The notes under the pieces are model-generated. The model worked only from the letters and a program-made list of their open reading frames with translations, was not told the DNA's origin and ran no database searches. Source: Silene conica (lineage: Eukaryota; Streptophyta; Magnoliopsida; Caryophyllales; Caryophyllaceae). Taken from it: 64,000 nucleotides of DNA. Position 1 is the first letter of the stretch; the number at the start of each line of letters is the position of its first letter. The DNA is taken from positions 78,986,861 to 79,050,860 of the forward strand of contig CM055316.2 of assembly GCA_029255685.2 (NCBI GenBank), given 5' to 3'. Made by a program: the position numbers and the translations under genes. Below, in pieces: positions 9,212 through 22,616 of this stretch.

Positions 9212-12200
9212 GTTGGTATCAGAGCATTATTGCTCCCGACGCACTCATGTGACCCCCAACCTTAACTTGACCAAATAAACAAATAATGAATGAGAGATGG
9301 GGTAGATTTAAGGACTTAAATTGTAGTCTGTTTTGCGACTGCTTTTATTAGGTTCTAACGTGTTTGTTGATTGTCTTTGATTTTACTTTATTGTCTTCCA
9401 ATCGACGAACCGCGGACTAATCCATCTGACGATGAAGACCTGAGTTCCTACCGAAGATAGAAGATTCGTGCTACTGTTGGAGAATGCTTCTAAGCCTTGA
9501 AGATACTTCTCTTTCTTCGTGCATCACCTTTTCGATAACTCTGGATGCACATCCTTCTTTTAGAATATTTGTCTATCTTGCTTGAACAGATCTTCATATC
9601 TTTTCAGCTTAACCTTGTTGCTTGCTTTCTTAAGGTGCCCTCTAGGTAACCTTCTCTTTTATTGGATTTGGAGGAACTAGTCTTAGGATAACCGTAAGCT
9701 GTGTTATGAGAAATATTGTTATTTGGAGAATAACTTAAGAGGTATCGAGAGACATGTTTTGGTGATCCAAGGGTCTAGTTGTCTATCCAATTGGGAGAGT
9801 AAAAGTGAGTGATAGGATACTTGCTTGAAGGTTGAGTTGTATACTTAGTATTCGGTGGAACCTAACCTTGAGAACCATGCTTAGATCGTGAAAATATGTG
9901 GATTGAAGAGTTCTGTTTAAGGAGTTAGATAAGATACTTAAGGTTATAGAGCAACCTGAAAGAATAGGCTTAAGATGCTAATGATGATGAAGTGAGTTAG
10001 TATCACTTGACTTAGGTGAGTGATTGAGCTAAGAAAGGCTCATTGTTGAGGAATACGAATCATTTGCTATAATAGTGGAATACTCGAAGAGGTTGACTTA
10101 AGCTTAGAGGAAGTGAATCACTATGTGACCCTAGGTGGCTTAATAAATCTTAGCGTTTATTTATTGAAAAACTTAAGAGAAATTTGAAGTTGCACCACCA
10201 GTATGTGGAAGGAATGAAGTAATTCGTTGAGAGATGTAAGTTCGGAAAAACTTGATGGTTTAGAAATTGTTATCTGGTGGACAGTAGGGTAAACAAATAT
10301 AGTGGATATAGCATATAGGGAAGATGACCTGAAAGTGTTATTGAATTGTCATTAGTGGAACTAGCAGAGACGTGACATCTCAAGCTTTTGGGAATAGGTA
10401 GTTATAATGATGATACCGTTTAGAGTTGAAGGATAAGGGTATATGAATCATTGGAGGAATTGTTCGTGAGAACCGATAATTGAATGGCTTGATGTGGAAA
10501 GTAAGAAGTGAGAATCCCGTGAGAATAGTGAGAGACCCGCACCTTGGGAGATGTCCGTAATCGTTTCTTTCACATCGCTTCTCTCCTTTCTTCTCCTTTG
10601 CTTCTCCTTCTGATCATGGCTTCAATTTCATTGGAGTCCATAGCCTAAAGTTTCTTACCTTGTCATCTCGTTGTTCCTCGAGTCGTTATCTTATGACTCT
10701 CTCGGAACCTGTATCGTGTTTGTCTCTGAGGTTCATATCTCATCTCTTCCTCTGGGAGCCTTGTCCCTTTTCATTAGATTAGTGGCGAGATCGACCTGTT
10801 CTTGGGGTAGAGATACATGCCTTGAGGAATGCTTGGTTCTGCGTTGTCAGGATTTGGTTGAGAGAGTTGGTGAGAATAATGTTCGGGCAATGTTGGACAG
10901 TGTGCCGTCTTGAGAGTCCATGTTAGATGGATTGTGTGTAAGTGATCTTTGTAGATTTCTAAGTGCCATTTTAGGATTGGAATAAAATGCTTGGAGTTAT
11001 AGATGAATTTTGAGAAATGTGCCTTAGATAGTGATGAAGCGGTCAAAGGGATGAATGAGGTAAGTTAGTGCTACTTGATCTTGAGGAATTGCTTAATCGC
11101 AGGCGGGATCACTTACTTGAGGAACGAGAGTTATTGGTGACTGTGTGAGAATATTGAGACATTTACAAGTGGACTTATGGAGCTGACTGAGTATTGACCT
11201 TGAGTTACTTATAGAACCTCGGCATTTGCCTATTGACGTACTTACGGGTAGCCGTTGATGTTTGGAGTAATCATAGAGTGGAAATTTGAGACTGGTAAGT
11301 GTTCATAAATATCAATTGAGGAATCTCGGAATATGAATGTCTAAACCTTATGGGAACTATAAGAGTGAAAATTGTTACTTCTTTGGAACTTCATTTGGGA
11401 TGCATGTTGTCGGTAAGTAGTTGGAAACCAGAGGATTTAAGAGTTGTTACCTTAGTAAAGTCTCGATTTGATTGATCACTGTGATTATAGAATTTGGGAA
11501 CCTAGGATGTCAAACCTTGTGGAATGGGTTTGTCAGGATCGAACCGTTAAAATTTAAGGTTATAGGATGATGAATACCATATCGTGGGTTTGAGTATTCG
11601 TTGTTATGGTAATAGAATTCTGGTTGAAGTGCTGAAAGTGCGTGGACCTTGGTCTGAAGTATGTGTATTAGACTTCCACCTTGAGTGAGAGATCCTTAAC
11701 CGTGGTTGAACGGATTTTAGTGTGAACTGAGTGAGAGTTTTGGAAACCTTCTTGTGGAGGAATACCTTGTTCTGTGGATGAGATGATAGTAAGAGGGATC
11801 GTGAAACCATTGTGAGTCTAGAGACTACTGAAATCGCCCTTCTTGGGATATACTAGGAATCGTTGTAACGATGTTTTGTTTACGGATTGAGCGGTTAGTG
11901 CACCCATGTTTGGCAAAAGTTACCGTCTTCTTTAACCTCCGACTTAATCGTTCCGTTCCTTCAACACTTCTTTTTGAGTCCTTATAGCCGTGAGGCTTGG
12001 AACCCCTAATCCTTCTTATCAAAATAAGCTCTGCGACCGTTTCCGCGCTCTCGAGCGTCTGTTTTGGAACTTGTTTCTCAATTGTTGACTTTAAATCCAT
12101 TGTTTTTGGGAAAAAGCTTGATTGTTTTAAAAAGTTGAAACTGCTTTCTCTTCCGTGGGGAGCAACTTTTAGTCTTGGTTACCATTGTTCTCTTCAAAAT

Positions 12201-12604
12201 TTTGAGAAATAAAAGTTAATTTGGAAGAAAACTTGATTTCGAAGAACAGGATGTTTTACAATTTGGCAGACTTCAGCGTTGATAGCCACTAGAACGTGTT
12301 ATTGGAGACGTCTAATAACCCGTACGGTGCCCATCAACCCCGAATCGACGTAATTTTGGAATTTTAACTAATTTTATTTTGGGACTTGTCTCAGATTTGG
12401 AATGTCGGACTCTCGAATACGTAACGAGGATCCCACGTCCAGTGACAAGACTTGTACCTTGAACTCTTTTGCTCCTTAAAAACCTCTTGGAAGATAAAGT
12501 TTTGAATTGTCATGAACCGCTGGTTCATTTTGAAAGTTTTAGTTGTTTCGTACTTACTTCTACTTTCGAGTTTCGAGGACGAAACTTTTTGAAGATTGGG
12601 TGAT
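9212..12604 (+). other. Internal region of the LARD-like element, no coding seen
   Basis: 3.4 kb between the LTRs. It starts with the tRNA-Met-type primer-binding site and ends with the Tekay-like junction motif (12571-12585) and a short purine tract. No open frame much above 90 residues and no recognisable retroviral domain. Confidence 0.75.
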
Positions 12605-15600
12605 TGTAACAGCCCGTATTTTCGTGAATTATATTTTAAGGGTTTTAATTTATTTTACGGAGATAAAATAATATTTTAATAATTATTGAGAAAGTGTTTT
12701 TAAATATTCCGTTAAGATCCGTCTTAAGAACCTTAAGTCCTTAAGACGTAACAACTTGGCATAGTTTAAATATCCGACTCAAGTATTCATTTCCATAACC
12801 GTTCCAAATATCCGTTCCATTTTAATTATTCGGAAAGGACGACTCTCTTGTCCTCTTATAAGTAATATGTCGACATAATAATTCCCTTCATCCTCAACAT
12901 TTCATTTCTTTTACAGTAAACCAATTTCACAAAACCTCCTTAAAACCTCTTCTTCTTTTGCTAAGATCTTCATCATCCGTTCATCGAATCGCAAAAGTAA
13001 GAACATTTTCGGAATCCTTGTTCGATTTCCTAATCATCTATCACTTTCATTTTTCAAATCCTTAAACTCGAAAATGGGGTTGTTTTCCCTAAATCTCGTT
13101 TTAAGTCCTTAAACTCGTTTGTTTATGTTGTAGGCGAAGGCTTAGACGATCCAGAGGGTGTTAGCAACTTAGTTGAGGAGGATCTTTAGCCGGAATCGCT
13201 CGAGAGGTGACGATAATGAGATAACTCGGCCTTTATGTGTATATTAGCATGTTGGTTGTGATTCTTGTGTTGATTTCTGTTTTTGTTGTTATACAATGAT
13301 CAAAGGATTTAGTAACATGTTTAGGATGAGATTGTTGTGAAGAATTCATGCTTAAACTTGTTGTTAAGTGTTCTTAAGCATATTTTCAGTTTTTATCATT
13401 TTGCGACGGATACATGTATAAATCGTTTGAGGATTGTTTTGGGACTTGTTTTCTGGTAGATTGATAGTATTGGATGATTTATGTTAGTGGGTAAACACAA
13501 TTTGTAGTGCTATCGAAGTTTAGAAGTCGAATTGTGAAGTTTGTGTAAGATTGGAAAAATCACGAATTGGTTACAGGCTCTCTGAGCCGGTCGACCGACC
13601 GGCCGCCGGTCGACCGGCTGGGAGAGCATTTAGGTGTTTTCTCGCGTTTTTGGAAAAATGGCTTAGGACTGCCAGCCGGCCGACCGGCCGCCTGCCGACC
13701 GGCTGGTAGTCATTTTGCCTTGTGTTGTTTGCGAAAAACTTATATAGGATGGGAGCCCAGCCGACAGACCGGCCGCCTGCCAGCCGGCTGGGAGTACATG
13801 TGGGGATGGTTTTCGTTTGAGAAGGCTTGGGAAGGTCTTCCCAGCCGGCCGACCGGCTGCCTGCCGACCGGCTGGGAGGCCTTTTGTGTTGTTCTGTTTT
13901 TGAAAAGAAAGGAGGAAGGCTGGGAGGTCACCAGCCGGCCGACCGGCTGCCTGCCGACCGGCTGGGGACCCCGTAGGCTATTTTTGAGGATTTTGTAAAT
14001 TGAGTGTAACTTTCAAATGGTTAATCGGTTTTACTTGAAACTTGTTTTGTGTACCTTTGACATGTGTTTGAGGTCCCCGGAGGATGGGCAACATTATATT
14101 GGGTTCGGGAATATAGTGAGGATAGAGACCCCCCGGTCGGGCAACCGAAAGGGAAACCGGCTCTCCCTCATCTTAGTTCTCGAGGTCAATTAAGTGTTGA
14201 TTAGAAGTTAAGGGTAGAACTATAGAGTAGTTCTTAGACTTGAATGATATTGTTTTGATGCGTATTAAGCTATGCGTTAAGATGTCGCCTCTGAACTTAA
14301 TACGTAGGTTGTTTGTCATGTATAGGGGTATGCGTTGAGTTTTCGCCTCTGAGCCCTATATGTGTTTGTTTGTCGTGTATGGAGCCATGCGTTGAGTTTT
14401 CGCCTCTGAGTTCTATACATGTTTGTTTGTCGTGTCTGGGACATGCGTTGAGTTTTCGCCTCTGAGTCCAGACATGTATGTGTGATCGCGTCGGAACATG
14501 CGTTGAGTTTTCGCCTCTGAGTCTGACGAGTAGAGCAACTGCACGACGGGGCGGTCAGGTTGTCATACCTTACCCGGAGTGCAGGTGTTTGGTGCTAGAA
14601 CATGCGTTGAGTTTTCGCCTCTGAGTCTAGTATCTTGTGATGTAGTAGGGGTCCATGCGTTGAGTTTTCGCCTCTGAGTTCCTTACTTGTGATAGTGAAT
14701 TGAATGTTAGTCCATGCGTTGAGTTTTCGCCTCTGAGTCTAATGTTCAGTGGTAGCCGGTCCATGCGTTGAGTTTTCGCCTCTGAGTCCTTGCTTGATGA
14801 TGTGAAATTGGTATTTAGGTTATGCGTTAAGATGTCGCCTCTGAACCTTTATACTTGCTGAATTATTTAGTACCTAGGTTATGCGTTAAGATGTCGCCTC
14901 TGAACCTTTGTACTTGCTGTTTTATATCTGCTTGCCTTGTTGATGGTACAGTGTCAGATATGCATAGTATGTTATTGTTGTTATATGGTTTGTGGTTAAA
15001 TCATCCAAGGCATTGGATGACTCTTAGTTCGGTTTCATAAATGATTAGATTGAAAGACCCCCCGACTGGGTAACCAGTAGGGAAACCGGCTCTCCTTCTT
15101 ATCTGTTTATGAAGTTAGTTGAGAGCCGTGCATGGTAATCGCATGATAGTAAGAGATCAGATGATGAGTTGTTTATGCTTCACATGTTGATATATGTTGG
15201 AGTATTCTGTATTGTTTTATATGTTACGTGTTGTCACAAAAGGTGGCTAGGAGAACTCTAGTCACTCCCCACTGATTGTGGCGTACATGTTTTCATGTAT
15301 GTAGGTACATGCAGGGTTGGAGATCAGGGTTACAGGAGAGCTAGCGAGTGATGATCCGTTCATCAGTTGACTTACCCGTTTACGCTTAGCTAGACTCTTA
15401 GACTTTTGTTGTTTTTTTTGTTTGTTTTGGTGCCGGTAGGGATGTGCCATCCCCGGCTGATGTATTTATTTATGTTTCAGTTTGATACTTAGTACTGTTA
15501 CTTATCTATTTGGTTTCAGTTTCAGTCTAAGACTTCTCGCGTGTTTTATCTTTAAAAGTTTTAATTCCGCTGCAATTTTGGTACTTTTATGTGTTTATAT

Positions 15601-15625
15601 TTCCGCTTTCGCGAGGGGTTTTACA
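12605..15625 (+). repeat. 3' LTR of the LARD-like element
   Basis: 3,021 bp. It carries the second palindrome array (13585-13966) and the second hairpin array (14261-14913). Essentially identical to 6191-9211. Confidence 0.92.
14261..14913. repeat. Hairpin array, copy in the 3' LTR
   Basis: Same eleven-unit array as 7847-8499, offset by 6,414 bases. The copies look identical, so they are not independent evidence for stem covariation. Confidence 0.85.
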
Positions 15626-16191
15626 ACAGCCCTTAAGAGGCTGCTCCGTTACCTACGTGGTACTCTTCACCTTGGCATACACTTAAACAAAACCTCGCTA
15701 CTTCGACTACATGCGTATTGTGATGCAGACTAGGGGGGTGACACTTCTGATTACATTTCTACCTCTGGTAACATAGTTTATCTAGGCTCGAACCCTATTA
15801 GTTGGTCATCGCGCAAACAACGAGCCATCTCGTGCTCTTCCACTGAAGCCGAGTTCAGGGCTGTCTCGGCAACCACCACTGAATTACTGTGGCTCCTTTC
15901 CCTGCTTAATGAACTTGGGATTCATGCTCCACAACCGCCAACAATCTACTGTGATAACTTATCCGCAACGCACTACTCCGCCAATCCCGTGTTCCATTCT
16001 CGAATGAAGCATCTGGCAATATCCTTTCATTTTGTGAAAGAGCAAGTACGACAAGGCAAGATACGTGTTCAACATATTAATGGAAATGACCAATTAGCCG
16101 ACACACTAACGAAGCCATTACACAAACCGCGCTTTATCGAACTATCATCCAAGATTGGCCTTCGTCTCCGCCCGTCCATCTTGAGCGGGAA

Positions 16192-16409
16192 TATTGACGA
16201 TACAATTCGAAAGTAAAAATCAAACAATATTCTGCCCCTGATTCTGCGCAACAATATCTTCTATTTTTGTAAATGTAATATTCTGATTCTTTCTCATGTA
16301 ATTTACTCCCATAATTACTCCTCTATTTTAGGCTGTAAAATATTCCTTACGCACCTATATAATGTATGTAATTAGTATATTCAAATTATCAATAAAACCT
16401 TTCTTTACA
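16192..16409 (+). repeat. 3' LTR of Copia 1
   Basis: Partner of 2311-2528. Ends TTTCTTTACA and is followed by the TSD copy GTACA at 16410-16414. Confidence 0.9.
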
Positions 16410-16414
16410 GTACA

Positions 16415-17879
16415 AACATGTCCCGTCGTAAGCTTGTGACGGATCTATCCGCCACAATGAAAACTTGCGGTTATTTAAATGCAACATCAATACATAAAAA
16501 TTATATTACAAATTGTGTAACTTACATTTTTTATTTATCAGGTAAACGAAATTTGAGATTTCTAATAACAAATTAAGCATAATTTTTTTAAAAAAAAAAA
16601 TAAAATAAAATTACATCATTTAAAACCCGGTTCAACGGTTTTTATATGAAGATCTTCTACAAAACTCCAAAAATTGTGTATAGATGATAAAAAGAAATCT
16701 ATTCTAGAATCAAATGCCAAAACTATAAGATAATAATAATTATAAGAAAATAAATAACATAAATCAAAAAAAAAAATGCATATACACCGATATTAAAAAT
16801 AAAAATGAAAATAATAGCAATGACCAAATTAAACTATTGAAGTCTGCAAAACTAAATTGACTCGACGATAAATAGCTAAAAATGAAAATAACTTAGGGTC
16901 AACACAAGGACAATTATAAAACGAAGAAGATTGGTGACGAGCGTAAGAAATGAAAAGAGTGTAGAATTAGGACCATTTTATTACCTTTGTAAAATTGTCA
17001 AGGACAATAAAAAAAAGTAATGTAGTAATTAGTTAAATAATAATAGTAGTAACAAGTTACTATATATCTTTGTATTTCAATAATTTATCTAATTTATTAT
17101 GAGTTTATGTATCAGAAATAGATTGACCCCAAATTAGTTGGTCCTTTTAGTGCGCATGTCATTTAACCAGTCAATTTTTAACGGAATCAAAGGTTAAATT
17201 TCTAAGGGATTTATACGCGTGTTACATCTTTACTATATCTTTTCATCAGTATATAATAAAAATACACTTTTTTTGTTGTAAAACTTATTATTATTATACC
17301 TAAAAGACAAGTTATTCATTTAAAATTTTAACCAATAAAAAGAATTATTTTGTCTTAAGATCGGCTATAAATGTTTACGGAGAACACAAAAAGGGTAAAA
17401 ATCGTCCACAGGAAGACCAGTGAAACGGTGGCCGGTCGATTAATACGGATTACAGGTCGAGTAAGGTCAAAATTAAAATGTCAAATTTTAACTCATTCTT
17501 AAGAGGGTAATTATGTACAACCTCTTAATGATATTGGATTTATTTATAAGCCATATAAAATCTTGAATATGATTTGATGCACCTTATTATATATGTTAAT
17601 TCTGCTATGATATAATTTTTGATAAAAAATGCATTATTGAAATCATAAAACCATTATTAAAAATATATGTAGAATGTCTTAATTGCTAATACAATTTATA
17701 ATTCAAATTTCAGATCTTAAATTTTACTTGATAAAAAAATTTCTTTATACTTTTAATACAACAATGTTAAAAATAGCATATTCTTATAATTTGGACGGGT
17801 TTAAAACTAGTTAAATGTACATTGTAAACCGACGCTAATATAAATGTATGTAGAATAATTTTAAATATGTTATTATATT
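16415..17879. other. AT-rich intergenic DNA
   Basis: No gene seen. The first 60 bases (CCCGTCG..., GTGACGGAT) resemble the ends of the Mutator-type MITEs at 26477 and 38834 and may be a MITE scrap. The rest is low-complexity AT-rich sequence. Confidence 0.5.
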
Positions 17880-18037
17880 CATTATGCATTGACGTCTGAT
17901 CTTATATGACATTAACAAGAAAAGATCACATAACTATTTCAAGAATGGAATCCTTCAAAAATAATGTTAAACCATTTTTTCACTCTCGCAAAGGGCATGG
18001 CCAAGCGGTCCTGGGAATAGCTCCTTGTCTCGAGGAG
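17880..18037 (+). repeat. Duplicate of the JIP-A 3' flank segment
   Basis: Matches 1981-2140 through landmarks such as AAGAATGGAATCCTTCAAAA and GGTCCTGGGAATAGCTCC, with small gaps. An old duplication of host flank; Copia 2 inserted at its end. Confidence 0.75.
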
Positions 18038-18042
18038 ATATG

Positions 18043-18338
18043 TATAAGTTTTATGTGAGTTAATATTATTTGTATTAATGAATTAGAGATTACATATGTT
18101 AGTATATATATAAGTGTACATATACTTAGCTAGATTAACAATTAACAAAGATATTAAAGATACTTTACATAAGAAGTTGAGCTAAACTAGGAAACAAAGA
18201 CTAAGTAATATGGAATAATATTAACAGAAGATATGCTCACAAATCATTCGCATGATTTGTTCCTGAGATCAAGGGTTCCCATGCTTAACGTGTTGACTTG
18301 ATTCCTTTCCATCTTTGACACTGTTTCTATCTTTAACA
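18043..18338 (-). repeat. 3' LTR of Copia 2 (minus orientation)
   Basis: On the minus strand it begins TGTTAAAG after a purine run and ends CTTATA. Confidence 0.88.
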
Positions 18339-21300
18339 TTCCCGCTCAAGATGGACGGGCGACAGCGAAGACCAATCTTGGAAGAGAGCAATAAGAACCG
18401 TGGTTTGTGTAGTGGTTTGGTGAGTGCATCAGCGAGTTGATCCGACCCATTTATGTGTTGGACTTGAATACAACCGTTCTGAATTTGTTCTTTGACGAAG
18501 TGGAAGGCAAGGGCAACATGTTTCATTCGGAAGTGAAACACTGGGTTGGCCGAGTAGGTGTTGGTACTGAGATTGTCACAAAAGATCTTTGGAGGTGTGG
18601 AGGAGGAGACACCGAGTTCAAGGAGAAGGTTTTGCAGCCAGATGAGCTCGGCATTGGTGCTAGCAACGGCTCGAAATTCGGCTTCGGTAGATGAGCACGA
18701 AACTGCTTTTTGTTTCTTAGCGGACCATGAAATGGGGTTGCTCCCTAAGTAAATTATGTAGCTAGTAGTTGATAGGTAGTCTTGAGGATCACCACCCCAA
18801 TCCGCGTCACAAAACGCGTGAAGACAGAGTGGCGTGTTGGTTATAATATGAATCCCAAGGTGTAAGGTGCCATTGAGGTAACGAAGAAGTCGTTTAAGGG
18901 CTGCCCAATGGGACGTGGTGGGGTGTGTTAAAAATTGAGCAAGTTTGTTAACAGTAAAGGCTATGTCGGGCGGGTGAGGGATAAGTATTGTAGACTACCA
19001 ACGATAGAGCGATAGTCCGACTCGTTTTCAATAGGGGCGGTTGTGTCTTTGACTAGGAGCGGGTGAGGCAACATGGGTGTCGACGCGGGTTTCGAATTAT
19101 GCATATTAAATTTGAGTAAGAGGTCGTATAAGTATTTAGTTTGATTTAAGTGCATGCCGGTAGCGGTCGGGGTGACTTCAATCCCCAAAAAATATGATAA
19201 AGGACCTAAATCTTTTAATGAGAATTTTTGTGAAATTTGTCGTATAAAATTTGTGATATGAATGGTATTAGGTCCGGTAACAATAATGTCGTCAACGTAA
19301 ATTAAACCGAATAATGTGGTTTGTGTGGTTGTAAGTATAAAAAGGGAGGGGTCTGCGATGGAATTTCGAAAACCTGAAGTAAGGAGGTAATTTTTTAACT
19401 CGGTGTACCATGCTTGGGGCGCTTGCTTGAGTCCGTAAATCGCTTTATTAAGGCTGCAAACATAAGAGGGATTAGTAGAATCAACAAATCCAGCTGGTTG
19501 GCTCATGTATACAGATTCGGTGAGGCGACCCTGTAAGAAAGCATTGTTAATATCAATTTGGTGAAGATGCCATTTTTTTGTGACTGCAAGAGTAAGAATT
19601 AATCGAATCGTGGTAGGTTTAATCACAGGACTAAAAGTTTCCGAATAGTCAATCCCGGGTCGTTGATGAAAACCTTTAGCAACAAGACGAGCCTTGTGTT
19701 GCTTAAGACTACCATCGGGATTGTATTTGATGCGATATACCCATTTGCAACCAACAACATTAGGGGCTTGGTCGGGTGGGACAAGGGTCCAGGTTTGATT
19801 TCGGGTTAGGGCTTCATATTCCTTGGTCATGGCGTGACGCCATTGCGGATGGCTAAGAGCCTGTTTCGTAGTGGTGGGTGTGGTGTGGTTAAGGGATAGA
19901 GTGGCTGTTTGGGCTTGTTTTGTAGACTGGAAGTATCGGGGGTTGGGGACAACGATGTTGTTAGAGAGGCGGGTACGATGAATGGGTGGTGGAGGTGGAG
20001 GAGTGGGTGAGGATACAGGGTCAAAGGCAGAGGAGTTTGAGGTGGGGGGTGTATTTGGAGGCGTTGTCGAAGAGGTGGGAGATGGGTGAGAGGATGGCGA
20101 GGGTGGTGGGGATTGGGCAGGGGATGGTGGGGGTGACGGTGGGGGTGGTGGGGTGGGGTCGATGGGAGGGGTGGGGATGTCGATAGGCGGTGGAAGAGGG
20201 ACGGTCAGGGTACACCATTGTGTGGGGGTTTGTAATTGTTCAAGAGTAGATTTTGAGAGATGGAGATATGGAAATTCCGTTTCAATAAACCTGACATGCC
20301 GGGAGGTGTAAAGTCGATGGGTGATAGGGTTGAGACATAGGTAGGCGCTTTGAGTAGTGGAATAACCCACGAAAACACAAGGAGCGGACTTGGGTTCGAG
20401 TTTATGAGAGGTGTAGGGCTTTAACCACGGGTAACGAAGACAGCCAAAAGGTCGTAGTTTGTGATAGTTGGGGTGTTGGCCGAATAGGAGATGATAAGGA
20501 GAGTGATTTGTAAGGGTTGTAGTTGGTAACCGGTTTATGAGATAAGTAGCTGTAGAGAAAGCATATGGCCAGTATTTGGTGGGCATTTGAGCTTGGGTGA
20601 GTAAGGCTAGACCCGTTTCAACTATATGGCGGTGACGGCGTTCCGCGAACCCGTTGTGTTCGGGAGTATGTGGAGGGGTTGTAAGATGAGTTATGCCTTG
20701 GTCGAGTAGGGTTGAGTGAAATTAAATGTATTCACCACCATTATCCGAGTAGAATTGTCGGATAGGGCGATTGAAGTATTTTTCGATGATAGCTTTGAAG
20801 CGCTGAAACGTAATAGTTGTGTCAGACTTTTGTTTTAACGGATATAGCCAAAAGTAATGAGTAAAGTGATCGACGAATATGACGTAATATTTGAATGAGT
20901 CGTTAGAGGTGATGGGTGACGTCCAGACGTCGGAGAAAACGAGATCGAATGGGGCTGTTGATTTTAACGTGGAGGTTGAAAACGGAAGCTTTTGGCTTTT
21001 GTTTACGAGACAAGCATTACAGTGCATAAAATCTGAAATTTGAAAATTAAAACTAGAATTCAAAAGACGTAAAGTTGCATTGGAAGGATGGCCGAGGCGA
21101 GTATGCCATAAAATACTCGAGGCTTTATTTGCTAGAAGGGCTTGAGGTGAAGAGGTTCAGGGTGGTCGCCATTGGTAGGAGCCATCAATGAACGGTCCTT
21201 CAAGCAGAGTTTCCCCCGTCTTGAGTGCCTTAAAACAAAACGAAGTAGATGAGAATAGAGCATAGGCATGATTATCATCACAAAATTGTGAAACGGAAAT

Positions 21301-22616
21301 TAAAGGTCGCGAGATTTTAGGAACGAAAAGGACATTGTTAAAGCATAATTTATGAGTAGAGGTAGGGATAAAAAAAGAACCGAGATGAGATATGGATAGC
21401 GAAGAGCCATCACCGATCACAAGATCGTCGGGTCCTTCATAGGGTGTGTGAAAGGCAAGAGTATTGAGATCGTTGGTGATGTGGTTTGAAGCCCCGCTAT
21501 CAATGAGATACGAGGTGGATGGACCGGCTGAAGTCGTGGCAGTATGCGCGCTGGGACGGTTCTGTTGACGATTTGGTGGAGGAAAAACTACATTAGGGTA
21601 GTCTTTTTTGAAGTTCGGGCAATAGCTAATAACGTGCCCAGTAGCGCGGCAGTACTGACAGCGGCCACGAAACGGGTTGGTTGTTTGATTGGTGTTATTT
21701 TGGTTTCGATTTTGATAGTTATTTTGGTAGGAGTGGTTGTTTTGAGAGGGTTGTCGAGGCTGGTTATTGTAGGTGTTATTATTGTTGCGTGAATTGTTGT
21801 TGTTGTTGTGGTATGGTCGGGTATAGGCTGCATGAGCGGAGGGTGTAAAAACGGTGGAGTTTGTGGTGGATGCTTGGTGTTTGATAGTGAGTTCATGTTG
21901 GATTAGTTTTTCGTGGAAAAGTTCAAAGGATATTGGTGAGTCTCGAGCGCGAACGACATCGATGACGGGTTTGTAAAGATTATAGTCGAGGTCGGTGATG
22001 ATTTGAGAGGTGATATCCTCGACATCGACAGGTTTTCCGAGTTGAGCCAATTGGGTTGTACATTCTTTGATGGCAAGCATGTATTCGGATATGGTTTTGC
22101 CGGTGTGGGATATTGTTCGGAGGCGATCCTTTAGTTGTAGGATATGCCCTCGAGAAGGGTTGGCGTAGGTTGTGGCGAGGGTTGTCCACGCCTCGTGCGC
22201 AGTGGTGGCATCCAGGAGGACAAGAGCGACGGCTTCATCGAGGGTGCCTGCGAGGGCGCCAAGGATTTATTGATCTTGGCGAAACCATGTTTCGTAGGCT
22301 GGGTTTGGGATAGGCTGAGGGTCGGTTTCGGTGGCTGAGGCGGCTGGAGTAATCGTTTTCGGTGGGGTTGTGGTTGTGCCATCGAGGTAAGAGAAGAGGC
22401 CAAAGCCAAGGAAAAGGCGACTAATTTGATAGTGCCAAGCGCGGTAGTTTGCCGGGGTTAGTTTGGTGCATGACGGAAATGAAACAGAAAGGAGAGGTTT
22501 CTTGGGTTCGGCTGAGTTGGGTATTTGTGTGCTGGTGGTTGCCATGGGTACGTCGACGGTGGTTAGTGCAGCGGAAACGGTGAAGAGTATAAGGATCGAT
22601 GTGATTCCTGATACCA

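Larger units (their letters stand above)
6191..15625 (+). mobile_element. Non-autonomous large LTR element (LARD-like, Tekay-related), nested in Copia 1
   Basis: Inserted in the RNase H region of Copia 1 with the 5-bp TSD ACAGC (6186-6190 and 15626-15630). LTRs 6191-9211 and 12605-15625 are both 3,021 bp, begin TGTAACAGCCCG and end TTTTACA; I found one difference between them. A primer-binding site TGGTATCAGAGC lies at 9214-9225. The 3.4-kb internal region shows no gag or pol and no long open frame, so movement would need proteins from elsewhere. The motif TTTCGAGGACGAAAC just before the 3' LTR resembles the 3' junction of Tekay/Del chromoviruses (inference from memory). Age by LTR difference is only tens of thousands of years. 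Confidence 0.9.
2311..16409 (+). mobile_element. Copia LTR retrotransposon 1, broken, split by a nested element
   Basis: LTRs 2311-2528 and 16192-16409 (218 bp each, 2 differences seen, 0.9 percent) are flanked by the 5-bp TSD GTACA. A primer-binding site starts TGGTATCA at 2529, and a purine run GAGCGGGAA precedes the 3' LTR. Parts in order: gag (about 2600-3500), protease, integrase (about 3950-4700), reverse transcriptase (about 5250-6050), then the RNase H remainder after the insertion (15626-16216). It is broken, with several breaks besides the nested 9.4-kb element. At 0.7-1.3e-8 substitutions per site per year the LTRs suggest roughly 0.3-0.7 million years. It belongs to the same lineage as the element at 18043-22912; an Ale/Retrofit-type affiliation is a guess. 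Confidence 0.9.

Noticed and set aside
9212-12604. Hidden gag or pol in the LARD-like interior
   Set aside because: No frame much above 90 residues and no familiar motif on either strand.
16415-16480. Complete Mutator-type MITE after Copia 1
   Set aside because: Only a terminal-like scrap (GTGACGGAT) is visible, with no second end and no TSD.
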